Notes under the pieces: generated by a model | Told to the model about the DNA's origin: nothing | Seen by the model: only the letters and a program-made list of their open reading frames with translations | Databases searched by the model: none | Part shown: positions 46,970 to 55,449 of the stretch, in pieces | How positions within the stretch are numbered: position 1 is the stretch's first letter | Layout: every line of letters starts with the position of its first letter | Program-made: the position numbers and the translations under genes | Source: Arhodomonas aquaeolei DSM 8974 | Lineage (GTDB): Bacteria; Pseudomonadota; Gammaproteobacteria; Nitrococcales; Nitrococcaceae | Direction: 5' to 3' | DNA: 64,000 nucleotides | Assembly (NCBI RefSeq): GCF_000374645.1 | Contig: NZ_KB894802.1 | Location: 209,654 to 273,653 of the forward strand

Positions 46970-47006
46970 GGTCGGCGGGCCATGGAAACGTGGCAGCCCG
47001 CCGGCC
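46970..47006 (+). promoter_or_regulatory. Candidate attenuator hairpin in the leuA leader
   Basis: GGTCGGCGGGC (46970-46980) pairs with GCCCGCCGGCC (46996-47006) as an 11-pair stem with one G-U pair. No U-run follows, so control would need another mechanism such as Rho or masking of translation; GATCA/TGATC pairing just upstream may be the competing structure. Confidence 0.4.
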
Positions 47007-47059
47007 GTGACATCGCCACAGGCCCGCGATTGCGCCGATAGAACATGGAGAATTGAGCG

Positions 47060-48769
47060 ATGTTGTCCGATCCGTCGAAGAAATACCGTCCCTACCGTCC
47101 CATCCAGCTCACCGACCGTACCTGGCCGGATGCGACCATCGATGTGCCGCCTGTGTGGATGAGCACCGACCTGCGCGACGGCAACCAGGCGCTGTTCGAG
47201 CCGATGGGCGTGGAGACCAAGCTGGAGATGTTCCATATGCTGGTCTCCGTGGGCATCAAGGAGATCGAGGTGGGCTTCCCCTCGGCCTCGGAGACCGACT
47301 ACACCGTCGTGCGCCGGCTCATCGAGGAGGACATGATCCCCGATGACGTGCGCATCGAGGTGCTCACCCAGGCGCGCGACCACCTCATCGAGAAGACCTT
47401 CGAGTCGCTGCGTGGTGCCAAACGCGCCATCGTGCATCTCTACAACGCCACCTCTCCGGCCTTCCGCGAGCTGGTCTTCCACCTCGACCGCGACGGCAGC
47501 CGCGAGGTCGCGGTCAATGGGGCGCGGCTGATCCGCAAGCTCGCCGAGGAGAACCCGGAGACCGAGTGGATGTTCCAGTACAGCCCGGAGACGTTCTCCG
47601 CGACGGAGCTGGACTTCGCCCACGAGGTGGTGGACGCGGTCACCGAGGTTTGGGAGGCGTCGGCGGACCGGCCGGTGATCGTCAATCTGCCGGCGACGGT
47701 GGAGATGTCCATGCCCAACGTCTTCGCCGACCAGATCGAGTGGATGCATCGCAACCTCGCCCGGCGCGAGGGCATCGTGCTCAGCGTCCATCCGCATAAC
47801 GACCGGGGCACCGCCATCGCCGCGGCGGAGTTCGCCGTCATGGCCGGGGCGGACCGCGTCGAGGGCTGCCTGTTCGGCAACGGCGAGCGCACCGGCAACG
47901 TCGACCTCGTCACCCTCGCGCTCAACCTCTACACCCAGGGTGTGCATCCCGGGCTCGACTTCTCGCGCATCAACGACGTCGCACGGACGGTGGAGCAGTG
48001 CACCCAGCTCCCCATCCATCCGCGCCATCCTTACGTCGGCGACCTGGTGTTCACGGCGTTCTCGGGCTCGCACCAGGACGCGATCAAGAAGGGGTTCGCC
48101 GCCCAGGAGCCGGAGGCGCCCTGGCGGGTGCCGTACCTGCCCATCGACCCCCGGGACCTGGGCCGGACTTACGAGTCGGTCATCCGCGTCAACAGCCAGT
48201 CCGGCAAGGGCGGGGTGGCCTACCTGCTCGAGCGCGACTATGACCTCACCATGCCGCGGCGCATGCAGGTCGAGTTCAGCAACGCGATCCAGCGCGTCAC
48301 CGACAGTACCGGTGCCGAGATCCGTGCCGACGAGATGTGGGAGATCTTCCGCCGGGAATACCTCGAACTCGATCACCCCATCGACTACGTCAGCCAGAGC
48401 CTGTTCGACGTGGACGGCCGCCAGGGCGTGCGGCTCAAGGTCCGCGAGAACGGCCGCGAGGAGGTGCTTACCGGTGTCGGCAACGGGCCCATCGACGCCC
48501 TGCTCGCCGCGCTGGACGCGGACGTGCGTGTCCAGCACTACGAGGAGCACTCTATGGGCCGGGGGTCGGACGCCCGGGCGGTGTGCTTCGTGGAGCTCTC
48601 CTGCGAGGGGGTGGCGGGGGATGTCTTCGGTGTCGGTATCGACGGCAACATCGTCAGCGCCTCGATCAAGGCCGTGATCAGCGGTATCAACCGGGTCTGG
48701 GCGCGGTTGCCCGAGGACCGGCGGAACGGCCTGATCGGCCGGGGCGACGGCAGCCAGCGCTTCGCCTGA
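47060..48769 (+). CDS. leuA: 2-isopropylmalate synthase
   Basis: First committed enzyme of leucine synthesis: acetyl-CoA plus 2-oxoisovalerate to 2-isopropylmalate; cytoplasmic and leucine-inhibited. 569 residues, the long LeuA form, beginning [20 protein letters not shown]. The HMGL-like barrel has [12 protein letters not shown] and [10 protein letters not shown] metal-site motifs; the C-terminal ~150 residues are the LeuA regulatory dimer domain. ATG at 47060 with GGAG upstream. Preceded by the leucine-rich leader. Confidence 0.96.
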   Translation: MLSDPSKKYRPYRPIQLTDRTWPDATIDVPPVWMSTDLRDGNQALFEPMGVETKLEMFHMLVSVGIKEIEVGFPSASETDYTVVRRLIEEDMIPDDVRIEVLTQARDHLIEKTFESLRGAKRAIVHLYNATSPAFRELVFHLDRDGSREVAVNGARLIRKLAEENPETEWMFQYSPETFSATELDFAHEVVDAVTEVWEASADRPVIVNLPATVEMSMPNVFADQIEWMHRNLARREGIVLSVHPHNDRGTAIAAAEFAVMAGADRVEGCLFGNGERTGNVDLVTLALNLYTQGVHPGLDFSRINDVARTVEQCTQLPIHPRHPYVGDLVFTAFSGSHQDAIKKGFAAQEPEAPWRVPYLPIDPRDLGRTYESVIRVNSQSGKGGVAYLLERDYDLTMPRRMQVEFSNAIQRVTDSTGAEIRADEMWEIFRREYLELDHPIDYVSQSLFDVDGRQGVRLKVRENGREEVLTGVGNGPIDALLAALDADVRVQHYEEHSMGRGSDARAVCFVELSCEGVAGDVFGVGIDGNIVSASIKAVISGINRVWARLPEDRRNGLIGRGDGSQRFA

Positions 48770-48790
48770 GCCGGTGATGCCGGGGCATCG

Positions 48791-48812
48791 GCGGCCGCCC
48801 GCGGGCGGCCGC
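48791..48812. terminator. Bidirectional terminator hairpin between leuA and the channel gene
   Basis: A perfect 22-base palindrome, GCGGCCGCCC followed by its complement GC-GGGCGGCCGC, lies between two convergent stop codons. It lacks T-runs. Confidence 0.6.
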
Positions 48813-49282
48813 TACCAGTTGCGCTGCATCGCGAGAAAGGTCAGCGAGGCGGACCACGTCACCAGCGCCAGCCCGGTGATCGCCTCCGTGCCCACGAGCA
48901 GCCGGATCGGGCCCTGCGGGGTGATGTCGCCGAAGCCCAGGGTGGTGTAGGTGACGGCCGAGAAATAGACATGGTCGAGCAGCCCCTGCAGGGGCAGTCC
49001 CACCAGTTTGCCCGTGCCGTCGAGCTCGAGTAGCAGCGAATAGCCGGCGCCGAAGATCCAGATCTCGATCACGTGGGCGCCGAGCAGGCCGAGGATGATC
49101 ACCACCATGCGCCGGTGGCCGTGGCGGGCCAGGCTCTGGCCGACGAGGAAGCGCCAGCCCACCTGCAGGCACTGGTAGTGGATGACCACGCAGATGCCCA
49201 CCAGGAGCGCCGTTACCACGGCCATGAACCAGTGGGTCGGGCTGGTCAGGGCGTCGATGAAGGGGGAGGTCGGGTGTTCCAC
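48812..49282 (-). CDS. Two-helix potassium channel-like protein
   Basis: 156 residues, ion_trans_2 type. Selectivity-filter sequence TTLGFGD at residues 113-119, between a pore helix (HVYFSAVTY) and an inner helix (LLVGTEAITGLALVTWSASL). Two further hydrophobic segments precede (about 17-35 and 58-80). No cytoplasmic RCK domain. Family members with GFGD filters conduct K+; the function here is inferred. Confidence 0.88.
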   Translation of the reverse strand: MEHPTSPFIDALTSPTHWFMAVVTALLVGICVVIHYQCLQVGWRFLVGQSLARHGHRRMVVIILGLLGAHVIEIWIFGAGYSLLLELDGTGKLVGLPLQGLLDHVYFSAVTYTTLGFGDITPQGPIRLLVGTEAITGLALVTWSASLTFLAMQRNW

Positions 49283-49571
49283 GTGCGTATCGGGTCCGCG
49301 TCGATCCGGGCGTTCGTTGTCCGGCCGTTAGTATCGTTGCCGCCGGGCCCGGCTGTCACCGGCCGCGGCGGTATGGTTCCGGTGCGCGTCCGGGCGGCGG
49401 CCGCGGGCGCGTCTCCCGGGGGATCCCGCCCGCGCCTGTGTGGGGCGGATCGCGTAAACTTGCGTCCGCACCCCGGGCCCTGCCAAAGTTATGCGCTCAG
49501 TGCGTGCGGCACCTCAGTGTGCCTCCGCGGTCAGGGCCTGCCAACGAACTCAAGCAATGGAGAACGTTAGA

Positions 49572-50177
49572 GTGTCTGCCGCTAACGAATCAGCGAACGC
49601 CTCGGCCAGTGGGTCGGGATTCTGGCTTTTCGCGAGTAACTTCTTCAAGCACCCCGCGATGCTCGGATCCATCATCCCGAGCTCCCGTCACCTCATCGAC
49701 AAGCTGCTCGCGCCCGTGGAGTGGTCCCGCGCGAAGCGCGTCGTGGAGTACGGGCCCGGCGTCGCGACGTTCACCCGCGCCCTGCTCGAGCGTATGCCCG
49801 AGGACGGCGAGCTGCTGGTCATGGAGCTCAACCGTGACTTTGCCGATTACGTGAGGGAGCGCGTTCAGGATCCGCGGCTCACCATCGCCCATGCCTCTGC
49901 GGCGAGTCTCGATGAGTGGACCGAGCAGCTCGGATGGGACGGGGTGGACTATATCGTCTCCGGTATCCCGTTCAGCACCATGCCCGCGGACACCCGTGAC
50001 GAGATCCTGGAGACGACCCGTAACGGGCTCGCCGAGACCGGCGAGTTCCTGGTCTTCCAGTTCTCGAACGCGGTCTTCCCGTTCCTCAAGGATACCTTCC
50101 CGCGGGTGGACAAGGAGTTCGAGGTGCGCAACATCCCGCCGGCGCACTGCTACCGCTGCCGCGTGGCCGCGGAGTAA
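49572..50177 (+). CDS. PmtA-like SAM-dependent methyltransferase
   Basis: 201 residues from the GTG at 49572, which has GGAGA eight bases upstream; the ATG at 49557 has no ribosome site. Class I methyltransferase: VVEYGPGVATFTRALLERM (SAM-binding), VMELNRDFADYVRERV, VDYIVSGIPFSTMP. The N-terminal FFKHPAMLGSIIPSSRHLIDKL is typical of phospholipid N-methyltransferase-like and rRNA-dimethylase-like proteins; acceptor not certain. Confidence 0.82.
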   Translation: MSAANESANASASGSGFWLFASNFFKHPAMLGSIIPSSRHLIDKLLAPVEWSRAKRVVEYGPGVATFTRALLERMPEDGELLVMELNRDFADYVRERVQDPRLTIAHASAASLDEWTEQLGWDGVDYIVSGIPFSTMPADTRDEILETTRNGLAETGEFLVFQFSNAVFPFLKDTFPRVDKEFEVRNIPPAHCYRCRVAAE

Positions 50178-50250
50178 CCCTGCCGATACCGGACGGGCCG
50201 GTGCGCCCAGCGGCCCGTCACGATTCCCCGCACGCTGGAAACGGACACAA

Positions 50251-50285
50251 AAAAGCCCGCTTGCCGCGGGCCCAATTCTATTTTT
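50251..50285. terminator. Intrinsic terminator after the methyltransferase gene
   Basis: GCCCGC (50255-50260), five-base loop, GCGGGC (50266-50271), flanked by an A-run on the left and a T-rich tract ending in five T on the right, so it can act on both strands. Confidence 0.75.
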
Positions 50286-50295
50286 GCTTTGGTAG

Positions 50296-50340
50296 CCTCT
50301 CCCCCCCTTGGCCGACGGCCCGGTCTTTCGCCGGGCTTCG
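50296..50340 (+). ncRNA. Possible third, degenerate copy of the sRNA module
   Basis: CCTCTCCCCCCCTTGGCCGAC matches the C-rich plus TTGGCCGAC core of the two sRNA units downstream, and is followed by a hairpin GCCCGG (50318-50323) / CCGGGC (50331-50336). It lacks the U-run and a clear TATACT promoter, so it may be silent or an ancestral copy. Confidence 0.35.
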
Positions 50341-50451
50341 CCTTCAAGGTTGACGTTGATATTACCGGACGTGGCAGGTGACGCAAGCATGAGTTGTGAC
50401 GCGATGCACCATTTTCGAGGGGAAATCAGCTGAATTGATCGTGAATGGGTG

Positions 50452-50479
50452 TTCACATCTGCCCGGTTTTGTGTATACT
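50452..50479 (+). promoter_or_regulatory. Promoter of sRNA unit 1
   Basis: TTCACA (50452-50457), 16 bases, TATACT (50474-50479). Unit 2 has the same layout, TTCATG-16-TATACT at 50618-50645. Confidence 0.7.
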
Positions 50480-50485
50480 GCAATG

Positions 50486-50544
50486 CAACAGCGGTTTTGA
50501 TCTCTCCTCCTCTTGGCCGACCTCATTCAGGTCGGCTTTTTTTT
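50486..50544 (+). ncRNA. Predicted small RNA 1 of a tandem pair
   Basis: About 59 nt from a predicted start at 50486 to the end of the T-run. Order: AT-rich 5' part with GGTTTTGA, the C-rich segment CTCTCCTCCT (50502-50511), then an intrinsic terminator with a perfect 8-bp stem (GCCGACCT at 50516-50523 with AGGTCGGC at 50529-50536) and eight T. There is no open frame and no plus-strand gene behind it. The C-rich segment is complementary to ribosome-binding sites. I recognise no named sRNA family. Confidence 0.75.
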
Positions 50545-50617
50545 GTCCGTCCACAATGAGTGCACCGGGTTGGGTTATCTGTGAACTGCGGTCAAACCCC
50601 TTGTGACTCACTGTCTG

Positions 50618-50645
50618 TTCATGTTGCGGCGCAATGCTGTATACT
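50618..50645 (+). promoter_or_regulatory. Promoter of sRNA unit 2
   Basis: TTCATG (50618-50623), 16 bases, TATACT (50640-50645). Confidence 0.68.
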
Positions 50646-50651
50646 CGGTCT

Positions 50652-50710
50652 CAGCTAGAGTTTTCAATCTCTCCTCCTCCTTGGCCGACCACTTGGGTCG
50701 GCTTTTTTTT
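50652..50710 (+). ncRNA. Predicted small RNA 2 of a tandem pair
   Basis: Same length and layout as unit 1: 5' part with GAGTTTTCAAT, CTCTCCTCCT at 50669-50678 extended by CC, TTGGCCGACC, 7-bp terminator stem (50684-50690 with 50696-50702) and eight T. Shares with unit 1 the C-rich core, TTGGCCGACC and the terminator arms but differs in the first 15 bases and loop, as sibling sRNAs do. Confidence 0.75.
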
Positions 50711-50967
50711 GTCCGGTACTTTCATCCCGGCCCGGTCGTTTGCGCCCGGCACCACGGAAGCCGCGCCTGGGCCGGCTGGCATGACCATCACGGGGTGGCG
50801 GCTGTGTCCGCGGTGCCTGTCGCCAAGGTGAGGGTGGCGCACCCCGGCGGCGTGCGATCCCTACATGCGCCCGCTCCCCAGGCGCTGTGGCCCTACGACT
50901 GCCGTGCCGGCCCCGGTGTTTGTCGGCTGCCTCCGGGCAATCGCTTTACCGTCGAAGCGCGCCCCAG

Positions 50968-51050
50968 ATAGGTCGTGCACCGTCAGGTGTGCGACGCCTG
51001 GATGGTTTCGCGGGGATGTCGCACACGGCCCGGGGCCGTGCACGACCTAC
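50968..51050. repeat. Diverged REP-like unit
   Basis: ATAGGTCGTGCACCGTCAGG through CCGTGCACGACCTAC carries both hairpins of the array unit at 1168, in the same order, with changes. The surrounding 50723-51251 has other short palindromes and no supportable gene. Confidence 0.75.
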
Positions 51051-51251
51051 CGGCGGCTGGCCGTGTACCCAGCGCATGCGATGACTGGTTCGGCCGCGGA
51101 TCGGGTATGCCGCCGCGCTGCTTCCCTCGGGTTGGCCGAGCCTGGCGGCCAACATCGACGGCGCGCGCCCGCCGGGCGGGCGGGATGTCGGCTGCCGAGC
51201 GCAGCCGACCTTACGGGAAACGGCGCCCCGGCAAACCACCGGCGATCTCGG

Positions 51252-51281
51252 GTAGGTCGTGCGCCGAAGGCGTGCGACGTC
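51252..51281. repeat. REP-like palindrome abutting the dctM stop
   Basis: GTAGGTCGTGCGCCGAAGGCGTGCGACGTC-type hairpin (one base different from the array consensus, in the loop) ends exactly at the dctM stop codon. Confidence 0.85.
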
Positions 51282-52589
51282 TCAGCCCAGTCCCAGTGCC
51301 CGGGGCAGCCCCACCGCGATCACCGGGAAGGCCAGCAGCAGCGCCAGGCGGAGGACGTCGGCGAGGATGAACGGGACGATCCCGGCCATGATCTGCGGCA
51401 GCGCGAGGCGCTCGTCCGCGGCCTGGATCACGAACAGGTTCATGCCGATGGGCGGGGTGATCAGGCCGAGTTCGATGACCGTGACCAGCACCACGCCGAA
51501 CCACACCGGGTCGTAGCCCAGGTGGGTCACCACCGGAAAGACGAAGGGCACGGTCAGCAGCATCATCGACAGGCTGTCCATGAAGCAGCCCAGCAGCAGG
51601 TAGAAGAGCAGCAGCACGACCATGACCGTCCACGCGGGCCACTCCAGCGCGGCCACCGTGCTCACCAGGAACTGCGGGAGGTTGCTGGACTCGATGAAGA
51701 AATTGAAGAGGGCGGCGCCGATGAGGATGAAGAAGATCATCCCGCTGGTGACCGCCGCCTCGCGGATCCCGCCGAGCAGCACGCTGCGCGTGAGGCGCCC
51801 GCGCACGGCGGCGAACACGAACGCACCGGCCGCACCCACCGCCGCCGCCTCCGTGGGCGAGAACAGGCCGGCGTAGATCCCCCCGATCACCACCACGAAC
51901 AGCAGCACCACGTCCCAGGTGCGTCCCAGCGCCCGCAGCCGGCCGGCGGCGTCCCGGCGCTCCCCGGCGGGGCCGAGCGCCGGGTTCGTGCGGGTGCGCA
52001 CGCGCACCGCGAGCATGTACAGCGCCGTGCCGAGGAGCCCGGGGAACAGGGCGGCGGCGAACAGGGCGCCGATGGACTCGCGGGTGAGCAGGGCGTAGAT
52101 CACCAGGATGATGCTCGGCGGGATCAGCACCCCGAGGGTGCCGCCGGCGGCGACGGCGCCGGCGGCCAGGGAGTCCGCGTAGCCCTTGCGCCGCATCTCC
52201 GGCAGGGCGACGCGGGACATCGTCGCCGCGGTCGCGAGGCTGGAGCCGCAGATCGCCCCGAAGCCGGCGCAGGCGCCGATGGTCGCCAGCGCCAGGCCCC
52301 CGCGCACATGGCCGACGAAGGCATAGATGCCGTCGTAGAGGTTGCGCGAGAGCCCGGCGTGGGCCGCGAACACCCCCATGAAGATGAACAGCGGCACCAC
52401 CGACAGGCCGTAGGGATGGACCGCGCCGAACGGCAGCGTGCCGAGCATGAACCGCACCGCAGGCCAGCCCGCCAGCGGGATGGCGCCGAGCACACCGACC
52501 AGCCCCATGGCCACGGCCACGGGCACGCGCAGGGCGATGAGCACGAGGGCGGCGACGAAGCCGGCGACGCCGGCCAGTTCTGCGGGCAT
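51282..52589 (-). CDS. TRAP transporter large permease (DctM)
   Basis: Ion-coupled permease subunit of a TRAP transporter in the inner membrane. 435 residues, about 12 helices; GAICGSSLATAATMSRVALPEM and the GVLIPPSIILVIYALLT motif are characteristic. The open frame extends upstream through the dctQ gene, but the ATG at 52589 gives the family N-terminus. Substrate set by DctP is unknown. Confidence 0.93.
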   Translation of the reverse strand: MPAELAGVAGFVAALVLIALRVPVAVAMGLVGVLGAIPLAGWPAVRFMLGTLPFGAVHPYGLSVVPLFIFMGVFAAHAGLSRNLYDGIYAFVGHVRGGLALATIGACAGFGAICGSSLATAATMSRVALPEMRRKGYADSLAAGAVAAGGTLGVLIPPSIILVIYALLTRESIGALFAAALFPGLLGTALYMLAVRVRTRTNPALGPAGERRDAAGRLRALGRTWDVVLLFVVVIGGIYAGLFSPTEAAAVGAAGAFVFAAVRGRLTRSVLLGGIREAAVTSGMIFFILIGAALFNFFIESSNLPQFLVSTVAALEWPAWTVMVVLLLFYLLLGCFMDSLSMMLLTVPFVFPVVTHLGYDPVWFGVVLVTVIELGLITPPIGMNLFVIQAADERLALPQIMAGIVPFILADVLRLALLLAFPVIAVGLPRALGLG

Positions 52590-52603
52590 TGACGGGGCTC
52601 CGG

Positions 52604-53128
52604 TTACGGCGCCTCGCCGGTCGCGGCGTGCACGAACCGGCGCAGTGCCTCGGCGAGTGTGGCGACGAGCGAGAGCAGGCAGCCGCCGAGCAGGGCGCTC
52701 CAGTACCAGATCATCGGGATGCCGATGGTCTGGGAGGAATCCCCATAGCGCAGGGCGAGCAGCGCCTGGTCGAGGCCATAGCGCCCGAGCAGGGCCACCA
52801 GCGCCGCCCCGGCGAGGGCGGCCAGGGCGTCGAACCCGGCGCGGGCGCGCTCCGGCAGCCAGTCCGTCGCCGCGGTGATGCCGACATGGGCGTTGCGGAT
52901 GAAGGTGTACGGGATGGCGAGGAAGGCCATCGTCATCACGCACAGCTGGGTGATGTCCACCAGTCCGGTCAGCGAGCGGTTGAGGACGGCGCGGGCCGCG
53001 ATGTCGCCCACCACCATGACGATCGCTAGCCCCAGTACCGCCACCCCGGCGGTCGCCGCCCAGGCCAGCACCCGCTCGACTCCGGCGTGCAGGCCCGCGG
53101 CGATCGTGGCGCTACGAGGACGAGTCAC
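52604..53128 (-). CDS. TRAP transporter small permease (DctQ)
   Basis: 174 residues with four hydrophobic segments and the DctQ-like motif RNAHVGITAATDWLPERAR. The start is GTG at 53128, which overlaps the dctP 3' end by 17 bases; dctM follows 14 bases after its stop. Confidence 0.9.
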   Translation of the reverse strand: MTRPRSATIAAGLHAGVERVLAWAATAGVAVLGLAIVMVVGDIAARAVLNRSLTGLVDITQLCVMTMAFLAIPYTFIRNAHVGITAATDWLPERARAGFDALAALAGAALVALLGRYGLDQALLALRYGDSSQTIGIPMIWYWSALLGGCLLSLVATLAEALRRFVHAATGEAP

Positions 53129-54158
53129 TGTATTCCCGCACCAGCTCCCGGGCGCGTTCGTAGATCGCCGGCGCGTTGTCCACGCCGTTGTCCTGCAGCG
53201 TCTCCAGGCGATCCCGGATCATGGGCTGGAGCTGCTCGCGCCAGCGCGCGCGCTCGGCGTCGCTAACCGGGATGATCTCGTGGCCGCGGGCCACCGCGTC
53301 CTCGCGCCCCGCGCGGTCCCACTTGTCCCACCAGGTGCCGAACCGGGTCTCCAGGGTCTCGCCGGAGAGCTCGTCGATGGCGTTCTGCACCGACTCGGGC
53401 AGGCTGTCGAAGCGCCGCTGGCTCATCACGAAGTAGAACGACACGGTGTAGGCCCGTGCGTCCGTGTGGTACTGGAGGACCTCGTTCAGACGAAAGGCGC
53501 CGACCGCGTCCCAGGTGAACAGGGTGCCGTCGAGTGTGCCCTTCTGCAGGTTCTCGTAGACCTGGCTCGGGGGCATGCCCACCGGGCTGGCACCGAGGTA
53601 TTCCAGCATCTCCGAGACCGCGGGGCTCGGCGTGCGCAGGCGCAGGCCCTCGAGGTCCTCGAGTTCGCGCACCGGCGTGTCCGTGGTGTGGATCAGCCCG
53701 GCGTTATGGGCGTGCAGCGCGAGGACCTTGAGGCCGTCGTACTCGTCGCCGAGACGACCTTCCCGGTAGAGCTGCCAGAGCACCTGCGAGGCGGTGCCGG
53801 CGTCCTCGACGAGGAACGGCATCTCGATCACCGAGGTGGCCGGGAAGCGCCCGCGCGGCAGCCCGCTCAGGCCGTGGGCGATGTCCACCACGCCGGCTCG
53901 CACCTGGTCGAGCTGGCGCGTGATGTCGCCGAAGGCGGTGTTGCCCGGATAGATGGTGACCTTCACCCGGCCGTCGGTGCGCTCCTCCAGCGCCCGGGCC
54001 CATGGCTCGAGGAAATCCGTGTGGATGCCGTGGGACGGCGGCAGGTAGTGGCTGAGCTTGAGCTCGATGGTCTGCTGTGCAGCGGCGGCGGAGGCCGCGA
54101 GCAGACCCGCCGTGGCGACGCCCGCGAGCAGCGCGCGTGCGAGGATTCCCCTGGGCAT
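53112..54158 (-). CDS. TRAP transporter substrate-binding protein (DctP)
   Basis: 348 residues with a Sec signal peptide (ARALLAGVATAGLLAASAAAAQQ). DctP fold: LSHYLPPSHGIHTDFLEPWARALEE, then LEGLRLRTPSPAVSEMLEYLGASPVGMP, which contains the substrate Arg typical of organic-acid binding. Perfect ribosome site AGGAGGAGAG. First gene of the dctPQM operon. Confidence 0.93.
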   Translation of the reverse strand: MPRGILARALLAGVATAGLLAASAAAAQQTIELKLSHYLPPSHGIHTDFLEPWARALEERTDGRVKVTIYPGNTAFGDITRQLDQVRAGVVDIAHGLSGLPRGRFPATSVIEMPFLVEDAGTASQVLWQLYREGRLGDEYDGLKVLALHAHNAGLIHTTDTPVRELEDLEGLRLRTPSPAVSEMLEYLGASPVGMPPSQVYENLQKGTLDGTLFTWDAVGAFRLNEVLQYHTDARAYTVSFYFVMSQRRFDSLPESVQNAIDELSGETLETRFGTWWDKWDRAGREDAVARGHEIIPVSDAERARWREQLQPMIRDRLETLQDNGVDNAPAIYERARELVREYSDSSS

Positions 54159-54213
54159 GACTCTCCTCCTGCGTCCGGGGATATTCGTGTACTTGTGTCC
54201 GGAATATTACCCG

Positions 54214-54237
54214 GTTTCGTTTCGATAGAAAATAAAC
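54214..54237 (-). promoter_or_regulatory. Operator-like palindrome before the TRAP operon
   Basis: GTTT-2-TTTC-4-GAAA-2-AAAC, a symmetric 24-base site about 56 bases before dctP; a -10-like TAATAT for dctP lies just downstream. The regulator may be the MarR gene next door or another factor. The rest of 54238-54458 shows no gene. Confidence 0.5.
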
Positions 54238-54458
54238 GGCCACTCCACCGTGACCCTTCGACCCGTCCACGCTGAGGCGCGGTGCCTGCGACGGGGCCGC
54301 GGGCAATGCGGTGTTCACGGTCGCGACGGGTCGGCCCGTGGCGACGCCGGGGCCCGGTGGGCGGGGTGAAACGAGTGGCGGTGTGGCGGGTCGGTGTCAG
54401 GCGGGCCTGATGTCGACGGCGCCCGGAGGAAGGCCGCTGCCGGGCGGGTTGTTGCCGT

Positions 54459-54944
54459 TCAGGGGCGGTCGCGCATCCGTGCCACCTGCTCCTGCAGCCG
54501 GTCGAGCAGGCGCTGGAGCTCGAGGCACTCGCTCTCGTCGAGGCCGGCGAGCAGCTCGCGCTCCCATGCCCGGGCGAGGGGGGCGATGCGCTCGTAGGTG
54601 GCGCGCCCGTGGGCGCTCATGCGGATTACGGCGACGCGCTGGTCATGGGCGTCGCTCTCGCGCTCGATGAGCGCGCTGCGGGCCATGCGCTGCAGCGCCC
54701 GGCTCACCCGGGGTTTGTCCATGTTGGTCCGCTCGCTGAGCACCCCGGCCGAGAGTGGTTCCTCCCGGGCGAGATGGGCGAGCACCCGCCACTCCGGGAT
54801 CGAGATCCCGAAGCGCGCCTGGTACGTCCCGGCGAGCGAGCGGCTCATCCAGTCCGCCAGTACCGCCATGCGGTAGGGGATGAATCGCTCGATCTCCAGC
54901 TCTTCGGCCGGGCCGGCATGGTCTCGTGTGGCCTTGTCATCCAT
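54459..54944 (-). CDS. MarR-family regulator
   Basis: 161 residues from the ATG at 54944; an upstream extension of the frame covers the palindromic promoter region and is ignored. Winged helix: ISIPEWRVLAHLAREEPLSAGVLSERTNMDKPRVSRALQRM, then ESDAHDQRVAVIRMSAHG. Upstream of and in line with dctPQM, so a candidate regulator of that operon. Confidence 0.85.
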   Translation of the reverse strand: MDDKATRDHAGPAEELEIERFIPYRMAVLADWMSRSLAGTYQARFGISIPEWRVLAHLAREEPLSAGVLSERTNMDKPRVSRALQRMARSALIERESDAHDQRVAVIRMSAHGRATYERIAPLARAWERELLAGLDESECLELQRLLDRLQEQVARMRDRP

Positions 54945-55034
54945 GCCGGGGATGTTGCAGTACGCCGCCCCGGTCGGCAACCACGGCGTCGCTCCGGTGC
55001 GCCCATCTATGACTGACGGATGAATCACTTGTGA

Positions 55035-55049
55035 TGCTGCGTTGCAGCA
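55035..55049. promoter_or_regulatory. Palindrome between marR and a divergent small gene
   Basis: TGCTGC-GTT-GCAGCA with outer TTGTG/CACAA partial symmetry. Likely operator for the adjacent MarR (autoregulation) or for the divergent gene at 55097. Confidence 0.45.
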
Positions 55050-55096
55050 CAAAGCGTTACAATGCGTTCAATATTTCAGCTCAGGGAGTATCAACC

Positions 55097-55363
55097 ATGC
55101 AGAACCGGCAGTGGTTCCTCATGCTCGGCCTCAATGCCGAGGGCGAGCGCCGCGTCTACAAGGCCCGCCTCGAGGATCGCGTTCAGGCCGAGCGGCTTGC
55201 CGAGCAGCTCGAGTTCGACGACGCCGCGACCATCCTCGACGAGGCCGCCGTCTCCCGGATCGGGCGCTACGGCTACGGCTTCCAGCTGGTCTTCCAGATC
55301 GCCCCGGAGATCAGCCCCGCGGACTACGGTATCGGCGAGTCGGAGACCCTTCAGGCGGCGTGA
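55097..55363 (+). CDS. Small protein of unknown function
   Basis: 88 residues; ATG at 55097 with GGGAG eight bases upstream. Basic and acidic stretches (GERRVYKARLEDRVQAERLAEQLEF), then IGRYGYGFQLVFQIAPEIS. No signal or membrane segment. I do not recognise a family. Divergent from marR with a palindrome between them. Confidence 0.65.
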   Translation: MQNRQWFLMLGLNAEGERRVYKARLEDRVQAERLAEQLEFDDAATILDEAAVSRIGRYGYGFQLVFQIAPEISPADYGIGESETLQAA

Positions 55364-55449
55364 CGGCCCGCCGTCGCGCCGGCGTGGACTGTCTCGCGCC
55401 GGTGCGCCATGCTAGTTTGCCCTGCTAGGTTCACTGTGAGGCAGGCGGC

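Noticed and set aside
46928..47041. A 37-codon frame between leuL and leuA
   Set aside because: It has a fair ribosome site but no recognisable composition and overlaps the leader hairpin; could be real but not supportable.
50452..50711. Reading the two C-rich units as attenuators of a downstream gene
   Set aside because: No plus-strand gene follows within 4 kb; the next genes are on the opposite strand.
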